A stretch of DNA of 6,620 bases from Acidobacteriaceae bacterium (GTDB lineage Bacteria > Acidobacteriota > Terriglobia > Terriglobales > Acidobacteriaceae). Positions 1-5,165 of the stretch are shown piece after piece; position 1 is the stretch's first letter, and every line of letters starts with the position of its first letter. Below the pieces are notes generated by a model, which was not told where the DNA came from, did not search any database, and worked only from the letters and a program-made list of their open reading frames with translations. The position numbers and the translations under genes were made by a program. The stretch lies in assembly GCA_003162255.1 (NCBI GenBank), contig PMMJ01000341.1:349-6968 (forward strand), written 5' to 3'.

Positions 1-36
1 AATGACTAAATGACTCAATGACTAAATGATTCAATG
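1..36. repeat. Octamer tandem repeat array (partial, cut by window start)
   Basis: Four and a half head-to-tail 8-bp units are visible: AATGACTA, AATGACTC, AATGACTA, AATGATTC, then AATG. The A/C alternation at the last base gives a 16-bp higher-order period. The array ends 3 bp before the ALDH stop codon (complement of 40-42), so it lies immediately downstream of that gene. It probably continues to the left of the window. Similar octamer arrays are, from memory, common between genes in acidobacterial genomes. No function is evident. Confidence 0.8.
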
Positions 37-39
37 CCC

Positions 40-2475
40 CTACTCGCCGTAAGGAACGCAGATATTCTTTACCTGGGTGGCGTGCTCCAGAAACCAGCGG
101 CCCTCGGCCAGTTTGGGGTTGAACCAGTCGATGGCGCGGCCTTCGTTCGTCCAAACCTGCTTCATGTTGCCAATCGACATCGCTTTGGCTGCCGCGGCGC
201 TGGCTTCGTCACCAAAGCACCAGATGGCATCGACATCGTCATGTTCGGCCAGCGTCTTCAAAAGCTGCGACGTGTATCCGGTCACAATATTCAGCGCGCC
301 ACCGGGCAGATCGCTGGTATCGAAAAGCTGGTAAAGATCGCCCGTAATCAGGGGATAGGCTTCTGAAGGAACAGCGATCACCGTGTTTCCCGTCGCAAGA
401 GCGGGCATTACGAGTGAGAGAAAACCGAGCAGCGGCGCTTGCCGCGGACAGATGATGCCCATCGTCCCAATCGCCTCGTTCATCGCGATGGCGATATTTC
501 GAAACGGAGGATTGTGCACTGCGCCGTCAAATTTATCGGCCCACGCCGCATACGAGAAGATGCGCTCGATGCTGAGATCCACTTCCGCGGCGGCCTGTTT
601 CTCGCCAACCACTGCCGCCAGACGATGCGCAATTTCACCGCGCCGTTGGGAAAGATTCTCCGCGCTGTAGTAAAGAACCTGGGCGCGATTGTGCGCCGTA
701 GCCTTTGTCCACGATGCGGCTTTGCGCGCCGCCTCGACTGCGTTGCGAATGTCTTTGCGATTGCCGAGCGGAGCTTCACCCAGCAATCGTCCATCGGCCG
801 CGCGCACTTCCATACTGTAGCCGGAGTCGGGCCGCGCCTGCTTGCCGCCGATGTAGAGCTTGACGGTGCGATCGATATCCGGGTTCGCGTGGTGGAGTGC
901 CGGGAGTCCCCGCCCGGCCGCGTCGTCATTGACGGGCGAGGACGCCCGTCGCTCCATTTTTGAATCTTCGGGTTGGCCTTTCTCCGCAGGAAGCGCCGGC
1001 GCGTTCTTGAACCATGCTGGCTCCATGTATTCAAGTAGCCCTTCGCGTCCGCCCTCGCGCCCGTAACCACTCTCGCGATAGCCGCCGAAGCCGCAGGCAG
1101 CGTCGAGCAAAGTCGTGCAGTTTACCCAAACCACTCCCACTTTAAGTTGCGCGGCAACATGCAGGGCAACGTTGATGCTCTCGCTCCAGACCGAGGCCGA
1201 CAAACCATAGACCGTATTGTTCGCCAACTCGATCGCTTCCGCCGGCGTGCGGAAGGTCATCGTCGCCAGCACCGGCCCGAAGATTTCCTGCTGCGCGACG
1301 ATCGATGCCGGATGCACATTGCTCAGCAGCGTCGGCGGATAGTAGAAGCCGCGAGCTGGCAACGTGACCTGCGGCTGCCAGCACGTCGCGCCGTCGGCCA
1401 CGCCCTGGTCCACCAGCTTGCGGATGCGGTCGAGCTGCACCTTCGCAACGATGGCGCCGATGTCGATCGCTTTGTCGAGCGGCGCGCCGATGCGCAGTGT
1501 GCTCATTCGATCCTGAAGTTTGGCGATCAGAGCTTCGGCGATACTCTCCTGCATCAGCAGCCGCGAGCCCGCGCAACATACCTGCCCCTGGTTAAACCAG
1601 ATTCCGTCGACCAGACCTTCGACCGTGCTGTCGAGGTCGGCGTCTTCAAAGACAATGAATGGAGACTTGCCTCCCAGCTCCAGTGAAAGGCGCTTGGGGC
1701 TCGTTGCCGTGGCGGCTCGAATCGCGCGTCCGACTTCGGTCGATCCGGTGAACGCGATCTTGTCGACATCCGGATGCTTGACGAGCGCCTCGCCGGTTGC
1801 GCCGTCTCCAGTGACGATGTTGACCACGCCGGCGGGCAAGCCAGCTTCCTGACAAATTTCGGCAAAGACGAGCGCGGTCAGCGGCGTGAATTCGGCCGGC
1901 TTCAGAACCACGGTGTTTCCGGTCGCCAGAGCGGGAGCGATCTTCCACGCCAGCATCAGCAGTGGAAAGTTCCACGGAATAATTTGACCGACGACTCCGC
2001 AAGGCAGGTACTCAGGGAACTCCTGCGCCAGCAGTTGCGGCCAGCCTGCGTGGTAATAGAAATGGCGCGCGACCAGGGGGATGTCAATGTCGCGACTCTC
2101 GCGGATGGGCTTGCCGTTGTCCATCGTCTCGAGCACCGCAAGCAGTCGCGAATGCTTCTGCACCAGGCGAGCGATGGCATAGAGGTAGCGCGCGCGCCCA
2201 TGCGGAGTGAGAGCCTGCCATCCAGAAGACGCCGCCCGAGCGGCCTTGACCGCGGCATCAACGTCAGTGGCCGTCCCTTGCGCGACCGACGCGAGTTTTT
2301 CTCCGTTCGATGGATCGACGGTGTCGAAGTACTCTCCCGCCGCGGGCGCCTGCCATCCGCCGCCGATGAAATGGTGGAAGCGGTGGCCATGACGCTCCAG
2401 CCACGTCGTTGCTTCTTTCGAATCTTCTGGAGCGGGCCCGTATTCCATGCTTACGAACTTTTCGGCAATGCTCAT
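40..2475 (-). CDS. ALDH16-type two-domain aldehyde dehydrogenase
   Basis: The 811-residue protein contains one complete NAD(P)-dependent aldehyde dehydrogenase unit and a degenerate second one, the architecture of the ALDH16 family (human ALDH16A1 is about 800 residues). Domain 1 (about 30-490) has the oxyanion Asn169 in PWNFP, Lys192 in KPAE, the cofactor motif GSTEVG at 244-249, the general base Glu266 in ELGGKSP, the catalytic Cys300 in FNQGQVCC and Glu397 in EIFGP. It should therefore be active, as reported for bacterial ALDH16 enzymes. Domain 2 (about 538-811) repeats the fold: ALATGNTVI at 692-700 mirrors 182-190, and LNIVTG mirrors VNIVTG. It has lost the Lys (Val702) and Asn (Gln679), and it ends without a Cys/Glu catalytic segment. 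The linker (about 495-535) includes a palindromic-repeat insertion at residues 507-528. The start is Met1, with AAGGAA 13 nt upstream, a rather long spacing. The gene follows deoC on the same strand, so acetaldehyde from the DERA reaction is a plausible substrate (inference). Confidence 0.93.
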   Translation of the reverse strand: MSIAEKFVSMEYGPAPEDSKEATTWLERHGHRFHHFIGGGWQAPAAGEYFDTVDPSNGEKLASVAQGTATDVDAAVKAARAASSGWQALTPHGRARYLYAIARLVQKHSRLLAVLETMDNGKPIRESRDIDIPLVARHFYYHAGWPQLLAQEFPEYLPCGVVGQIIPWNFPLLMLAWKIAPALATGNTVVLKPAEFTPLTALVFAEICQEAGLPAGVVNIVTGDGATGEALVKHPDVDKIAFTGSTEVGRAIRAATATSPKRLSLELGGKSPFIVFEDADLDSTVEGLVDGIWFNQGQVCCAGSRLLMQESIAEALIAKLQDRMSTLRIGAPLDKAIDIGAIVAKVQLDRIRKLVDQGVADGATCWQPQVTLPARGFYYPPTLLSNVHPASIVAQQEIFGPVLATMTFRTPAEAIELANNTVYGLSASVWSESINVALHVAAQLKVGVVWVNCTTLLDAACGFGGYRESGYGREGGREGLLEYMEPAWFKNAPALPAEKGQPEDSKMERRASSPVNDDAAGRGLPALHHANPDIDRTVKLYIGGKQARPDSGYSMEVRAADGRLLGEAPLGNRKDIRNAVEAARKAASWTKATAHNRAQVLYYSAENLSQRRGEIAHRLAAVVGEKQAAAEVDLSIERIFSYAAWADKFDGAVHNPPFRNIAIAMNEAIGTMGIICPRQAPLLGFLSLVMPALATGNTVIAVPSEAYPLITGDLYQLFDTSDLPGGALNIVTGYTSQLLKTLAEHDDVDAIWCFGDEASAAAAKAMSIGNMKQVWTNEGRAIDWFNPKLAEGRWFLEHATQVKNICVPYGE
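893..956. repeat. Twin-hairpin palindromic (REP-like) element inside the ALDH coding region
   Basis: Two GC-rich hairpins stand side by side. The first pairs GCCGGG (899-904) with CCCGGC (913-918) around an 8-nt loop. The second pairs GACGGGCG (931-938) with CGCCCGTC (943-950) around AGGA. The pair is bounded by TGGAG (893-897) and CTCCA (952-956), which are complementary to each other, so the whole 64-bp unit could fold as a cloverleaf. This is the layout of REP/BIME-type elements. On the minus strand it is read in frame as ALDH residues 507-528, exactly between the two ALDH domains. Confidence 0.75.
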
Positions 2476-2511
2476 TGCGTTTGCTCGATTCCTTCTTCCG
2501 CGTTTAGACCC

Positions 2512-2526
2512 TCTTAAACTTTAAGA
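2512..2526. promoter_or_regulatory. 15-bp AT-rich palindrome upstream of ALDH
   Basis: TCTTAAACTTTAAGA is a perfect palindrome of 7-bp arms around one central base, in otherwise GC-rich DNA. It lies 37-51 bp upstream of the ALDH start codon on that gene's leader side, next to the inverted REP pair. Size and symmetry fit an operator for a dimeric regulator, but no regulator is encoded in the window and no matching second copy was noticed. A chance palindrome in an AT-rich patch is also possible. Confidence 0.35.
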
Positions 2527-2528
2527 AT

Positions 2529-2612
2529 TGTCATCTTGAGCGAAGCGAAAGACCTATGCATTCTCTTGTCGCCGGCAAACTACATAGGTCCTTCGCTTCG
2601 CTCAGGATGACA
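2529..2612. repeat. Inverted pair of 32-bp REP-like repeats between deoC and ALDH
   Basis: The left arm (2529-2560) and the reverse complement of the right arm (2581-2612) agree at 29 of 32 positions and share the core GAGCGAAGCGA. The loop is 20 bp (2561-2580). Transcribed as part of a deoC–ALDH message, it would form a very stable long hairpin. There is no clear U-tract, so this looks like a REP doublet that could affect mRNA stability or partial read-through rather than a standard intrinsic terminator. A single diverged copy lies at 3776-3802. Confidence 0.85.
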
Positions 2613-2666
2613 GTCTGGATTTATGCCTCGAACTTGTGGGACTCCATACCGTTCTTGCTGAGACGT

Positions 2667-3701
2667 TCATGCCATCGGATGCCGATACTCCGCCGAATAG
2701 CGCCCGGTCGCCTGATGCTCCAGTTGCCGCTCGATGTCGCCCAGCAAGCCGCTGACTCCGAAGCGGAACATCTCCGCCCGCAGCCACGACGGGCCGAGTT
2801 CTTCTTTGATCATCGCCAGCCAATCGATGGACTGCTTTGCCGTGCGAATGCCGCCTGCTGGCTTGAATCCCACCGCCATCCCGGTTTGCTGCGCGTATTC
2901 GCGGATGGCGCGAGTCATCACCAGGCCGACCGGCAAGGTCGCGTTGGTCGGCTCTTTACCTGTCGAAGTCTTGATGAAGTCAGCGCCCGCCATCATGGCC
3001 ACGACGCTCGCGCGCCCTACGTTGCGCAGCGTCAGCAGATCCCCGGTTCCGAGGATCACCTTCATGTGTCTGGATCCGCAAGCTTGCTTGAAAGCCGCGA
3101 CTTCGTCGTAGAGCGCCTGCCAGCGTCCGCCGAAAACATGCGAGCGGGTGATGACGACGTCGATCTCATGCGCGCCCGCCTCTACCGATCGCCGAATCTC
3201 GTTGACGCGCTCCGCCAGCGGCGATAGACCCGCGGGGAAGCCGGTGGACACGGCTGCGACGTGCACTCCGCTGCCTTCAAGCTCATGCAGCGCCGTTTCC
3301 ACAAACGTGTGGTACACGCAGACGGAGGCGACCTTAATCTGCAGTTCCTCGATCCCAAGCTTTTGTTCAATTTCGCGCTGGATGGGATGCCGGGCTTTCG
3401 CGCACAGACGGCGAACGCGCTCGTCAGTGTCATCGCCGGAAAGAGTGGTCAGATCCATGCAGGAAATCGCCCGCAGAAGCCATGCCGCCTGCCATTCTTT
3501 TTTCACGGTTCGCCGCGCGATCTGCGACTGAGCGCGGCGCTCGACCGCGCTGGTGTTGACGCGCACTTCCCGCACCCAATCCAGATTGAGAGGAATTCCA
3601 GTATTCGGCAGCAGAGGCCGCCCGGCGAGAGTCGCAATCGCACCGCCGGGCTGCGACTCGTGGCGCGCGGAGTTCCGAGATTCGTTGTGTTCAACCGGCA
3701 T
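2667..3701 (-). CDS. deoC: Deoxyribose-phosphate aldolase, long eukaryote-like form
   Basis: DERA is a cytoplasmic class I aldolase that cleaves 2-deoxyribose-5-phosphate to glyceraldehyde-3-phosphate and acetaldehyde, the last step of deoxynucleoside catabolism. The TIM-barrel motifs are clear: MDLTTLSGDDTDE at 82-94, Cys128 in SVCVYHTF, TGFPAG at 153-158, Asp181 in EIDVV, the Schiff-base Lys244 in FIKTSTGK and Lys280 in GFKPAGGIRTA. At 344 residues it is much longer than E. coli DeoC (259) and close to human DERA (318). The segment ARRTVKKEWQAAWLL (62-76) and the tail TGRYSAEY (332-339) look human-like. The first 35 or so residues are low-complexity and poorly conserved. The start is supported by GGAGAG (complement of 3708-3713) 7 nt before ATG. 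ALDH follows 191 bp downstream on the same strand, suggesting that acetaldehyde is passed to it. Confidence 0.95.
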   Translation of the reverse strand: MPVEHNESRNSARHESQPGGAIATLAGRPLLPNTGIPLNLDWVREVRVNTSAVERRAQSQIARRTVKKEWQAAWLLRAISCMDLTTLSGDDTDERVRRLCAKARHPIQREIEQKLGIEELQIKVASVCVYHTFVETALHELEGSGVHVAAVSTGFPAGLSPLAERVNEIRRSVEAGAHEIDVVITRSHVFGGRWQALYDEVAAFKQACGSRHMKVILGTGDLLTLRNVGRASVVAMMAGADFIKTSTGKEPTNATLPVGLVMTRAIREYAQQTGMAVGFKPAGGIRTAKQSIDWLAMIKEELGPSWLRAEMFRFGVSGLLGDIERQLEHQATGRYSAEYRHPMA

Positions 3702-3763
3702 TACGTGCTCTCCGCTAAGCGCTGTCCGAAAACTTCAAGAATTGCCATCTCGACGTGCGTCAT
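3701..3763 (-). CDS. Possible 20-residue leader peptide overlapping the deoC start
   Basis: A short frame begins at ATG (complement of 3761-3763) and ends at TAA, overlapping the deoC ATG by one base (TAATG), a typical translational-coupling arrangement. The deoC ribosome binding site lies inside this frame. The peptide is mixed in composition (it contains VEMAILEVFGQRLAE) and resembles nothing I recognise. It has no convincing Shine-Dalgarno site of its own. The frame stays open upstream to a possible start at 4000 (99 residues), but that extension crosses a repeat and a promoter and is unlikely to be coding. Confidence 0.25.
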   Translation of the reverse strand: MTHVEMAILEVFGQRLAEST

Positions 3764-3775
3764 CGCTTTGTGATT

Positions 3776-3802
3776 TGACATCCCGAGTGAAGCGAGGGAT
3801 CT
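3776..3802. repeat. Solo REP-like repeat copy in the divergent region
   Basis: TGACATCCCGAGTGAAGCGA and the bases after it, up to GGATCT, match the right arm of the inverted pair at 2529-2612 (read as its complement) at 22 of 27 positions, including the GAAGCGA core. There is no opposing arm nearby, so this is a single copy, in the leader side of deoC. Confidence 0.7.
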
Positions 3803-3824
3803 GCAGTTGGCCTTGGCGGCTCCT

Positions 3825-3848
3825 TCTGCCGTTCGATTGTACGGCAGA
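3825..3848. other. Hairpin in the deoC / nucleoside hydrolase divergent region
   Basis: TCTGCCGT (3825-3832) and ACGGCAGA (3841-3848) are exact reverse complements around the 8-nt spacer TCGATTGT. The site lies about 100 bp upstream of the plus-strand promoter and about 125 bp upstream of the deoC start. It could be an operator for a dimeric regulator acting on both directions, or simply a hairpin. Nothing in the sequence decides between these. Confidence 0.4.
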
Positions 3849-3940
3849 TACGACAGAAGATGCATTCCCCGAATGCGCGCATCGGTCGTTGACTCCGCGG
3901 CTGATTCTTGCCGAGGTTCGAGAAGAGCACCCATTTCGCC

Positions 3941-3969
3941 TTGACACTGGGACGTTGCGCGACTACGCT
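3941..3969 (+). promoter_or_regulatory. Sigma70-type promoter of the nucleoside hydrolase–permease unit
   Basis: A consensus -35 box TTGACA (3941-3946) is followed after exactly 17 bp by TACGCT (3964-3969), which keeps the key T, A and final T of a -10 box. Transcription would begin near 3976, about 40 nt before the likely start codon at 4015 and about 23 nt before the Shine-Dalgarno site. Position and spacing fit a housekeeping promoter for the plus-strand genes. Confidence 0.6.
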
Positions 3970-3998
3970 CGGCGCGATTCCTAAATCTCGCAATCTGC

Positions 3999-4008
3999 AA
4001 GGTGGAGG
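3999..4008 (+). promoter_or_regulatory. Strong ribosome binding site that decides the nucleoside hydrolase start
   Basis: AAGGTGGAGG contains a full GGAGG core (4004-4008). It lies 6 nt before an in-frame CTG (4015), 9 nt before an in-frame ATT (4018) and 78 nt before the first in-frame ATG (4087). No comparable site precedes the ATG. This points to initiation at a non-ATG codon. Confidence 0.65.
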
Positions 4009-4014
4009 CCGGTT

Positions 4015-4086
4015 CTGATTACACTGCACGGTCGTTTCCGAGTTCGCCAAAGGCTTTTTATCGCCGCAATTTTCGCTGCATCCATC
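4015..4086 (+). other. Probable signal-peptide-encoding 5' extension of the nucleoside hydrolase
   Basis: The frame is open from the stop at 3982-3984. Read from CTG 4015, its 24 codons give a short Arg-rich segment (RFRVRQR at 7-13), then a hydrophobic stretch (LFIAAIFAASIM) that continues into the annotated protein and ends at PALSA, a signal peptidase I-like site around residues 31-35. This is a textbook Sec signal peptide split by the conventional ATG at codon 25. No lipobox Cys and no twin Arg are seen, so a soluble periplasmic enzyme is predicted. Confidence 0.65.
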
Positions 4087-5088
4087 ATGACGCTGGCCAT
4101 TCCCGCGCTCAGCGCCACCAGGAAAATTATCCTCGATACCGATCCCGGCACTGACGACGCCATGGCCCTCATGCTGGCACTGAACTCGCCTGAGTTGGAC
4201 GTCCGCGCCGTCACGGTGGTGCCCGGCAACGTAACCGCCAAGCAGGGACTGGAGAACGCACTGCGCATGATCTCGCTGGCCAATCGCTGCGATATTCCCG
4301 TCGCCGCTGGAGCGCAGCATCCGCTCTTTCAGAAGCTGATCACCGCGGAGTTCTGGCACGGCAAGAATGGGTTGGCGAATATCGAATTGCCGCCCAGCAA
4401 ATGCAAAGTCGATCCCCGCTATGGCCCGGATCTGATTATCGAGATGGTGCACGCCGCTCCGCACGAAATCACGCTGGTGCCCGTCGGCCCGCTCACCAAC
4501 ATCGCGCTCGCGGTGGAGAAAGATCCGTCTATTGTTCCGCTGGTAAAGGAAGTCATCCTCATGGGCGGCGCGATCACCGGCGGAAATTCCACCGCGGCCG
4601 CGGAGGCCAATATCTATAACGACCCAGAAGCCGCGCAGATTGTTTTCCAGGCGGGCTGGCCGCTGACCATGGTCGGCCTCGATGTCGGCGATAAGACGTT
4701 GCTTTCGCGGAAGTATCTCGCGCAGCTCGGCGAGACACACGGGCCAGTAAACGACTTCATCTACCAGGTGGCGCACTTCCTGGTCGATCTGTCTGCGCAA
4801 TTCGGTTCGGACGGTACGCCCATGTATGATCCGCTCGCCGTCGGAGTCGCCATCGATGCCACGCTCGTGATCGCGCCGCCGATGCATGTGGATGTCGAAA
4901 CCCGAGGCGACTTCACGCGCGGCGAGACCGTCGCCAACCGCCGCAACGAAGTCGAGCGCAATGTACTGCACGGCGACCGCTACATTGTTGAAGGCCTCGA
5001 CAAAGTCGAGCCGAATGCGAAAGTTTGCGTCGACGTCGACGCCAGCCGGTTCCTGCAGTTGTTTGTTTCCAGAATTCGCGGAAAATAA
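4087..5088 (+). CDS. Nucleoside hydrolase (IU-NH family), probably exported
   Basis: This family hydrolyses the N-glycosidic bond of nucleosides to free base and (deoxy)ribose. Numbered from the ATG (333 residues), the calcium/ribose signature DTDPGTDDA is at 17-25 with Asp19, Asp23 and Asp24. LVPVGPLTNIA follows at 130-140, LMGGA at 158-162, AEANIYNDPEA at 172-182 (Glu173 and Asn175 contact ribose in relatives), and the late metal Asp248 is in MYDPLAV. The His that precedes this Asp in the Crithidia inosine-uridine enzyme (His241) is Tyr247 here, so base preference cannot be predicted. ATG is given as the conservative start; the real one is probably CTG or ATT at 4015/4018, which adds a signal peptide and makes the protein about 357 residues. 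The permease gene starts 77 bp downstream and is likely co-transcribed. Confidence 0.93.
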   Translation: MTLAIPALSATRKIILDTDPGTDDAMALMLALNSPELDVRAVTVVPGNVTAKQGLENALRMISLANRCDIPVAAGAQHPLFQKLITAEFWHGKNGLANIELPPSKCKVDPRYGPDLIIEMVHAAPHEITLVPVGPLTNIALAVEKDPSIVPLVKEVILMGGAITGGNSTAAAEANIYNDPEAAQIVFQAGWPLTMVGLDVGDKTLLSRKYLAQLGETHGPVNDFIYQVAHFLVDLSAQFGSDGTPMYDPLAVGVAIDATLVIAPPMHVDVETRGDFTRGETVANRRNEVERNVLHGDRYIVEGLDKVEPNAKVCVDVDASRFLQLFVSRIRGK

Positions 5089-5126
5089 ATTGGCGGCAAC
5101 TATACTCACAGAGAAGCACCGTTCAG

Positions 5127-5151
5127 AGAATCAGTGACCATAGAATCAGTG
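5127..5151 (+). repeat. Short direct repeat in the leader of the permease gene
   Basis: AGAATCAGTG occurs at 5127-5136 and again at 5142-5151, a 15-bp period, just before the permease ribosome binding site. It may be a binding-site pair or a small duplication. No function can be assigned. Confidence 0.35.
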
Positions 5152-5154
5152 TTC

Positions 5155-5160
5155 AAGGAG
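5155..5160 (+). promoter_or_regulatory. Ribosome binding site of the permease gene
   Basis: AAGGAG lies 5 nt before the ATG at 5166. It decides the start against the longer open frame that begins at 5025 inside the upstream gene. Confidence 0.8.
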
Positions 5161-5165
5161 AATCG

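Noticed and set aside
1..36. CRISPR-like repeat array
   Set aside because: The units are 8 bp and contiguous with no spacers, so it is a simple tandem repeat.
1774..2517. 247-codon plus-strand frame opposite ALDH
   Set aside because: Antisense to the catalytic ALDH domain, with an Arg-rich product and no family signature.
3775..3780. TTGACA as a second -35 box in the divergent region
   Set aside because: It overlaps the REP-like repeat, and the bases 17 bp downstream do not resemble a -10 box.
3701..4000. 99-codon minus-strand frame upstream of deoC
   Set aside because: Most of it crosses the solo REP-like repeat, a hairpin and the plus-strand promoter. Only the last 20 codons, which overlap the deoC start, were kept as a low-confidence leader.
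5101..5106. TATACT as a -10 box for a separate permease promoter
   Set aside because: No acceptable -35 hexamer lies 16-18 bp upstream; the nearest candidates are 5 or about 29 bp away.
3760..5109. 449-codon open frame on the minus strand opposite the nucleoside hydrolase
   Set aside because: It is the antisense shadow of a clearly conserved gene in GC-rich DNA. Its product is rich in Arg, Gly, Asp and His with no recognisable motif, and it runs through a repeat, the promoter and the ribosome binding site.
5025..5165. Longer N-terminus for the permease, starting inside the nucleoside hydrolase gene
   Set aside because: The extra residues are Arg-rich and unlike the family, and a good AAGGAG site directly precedes ATG 5166.
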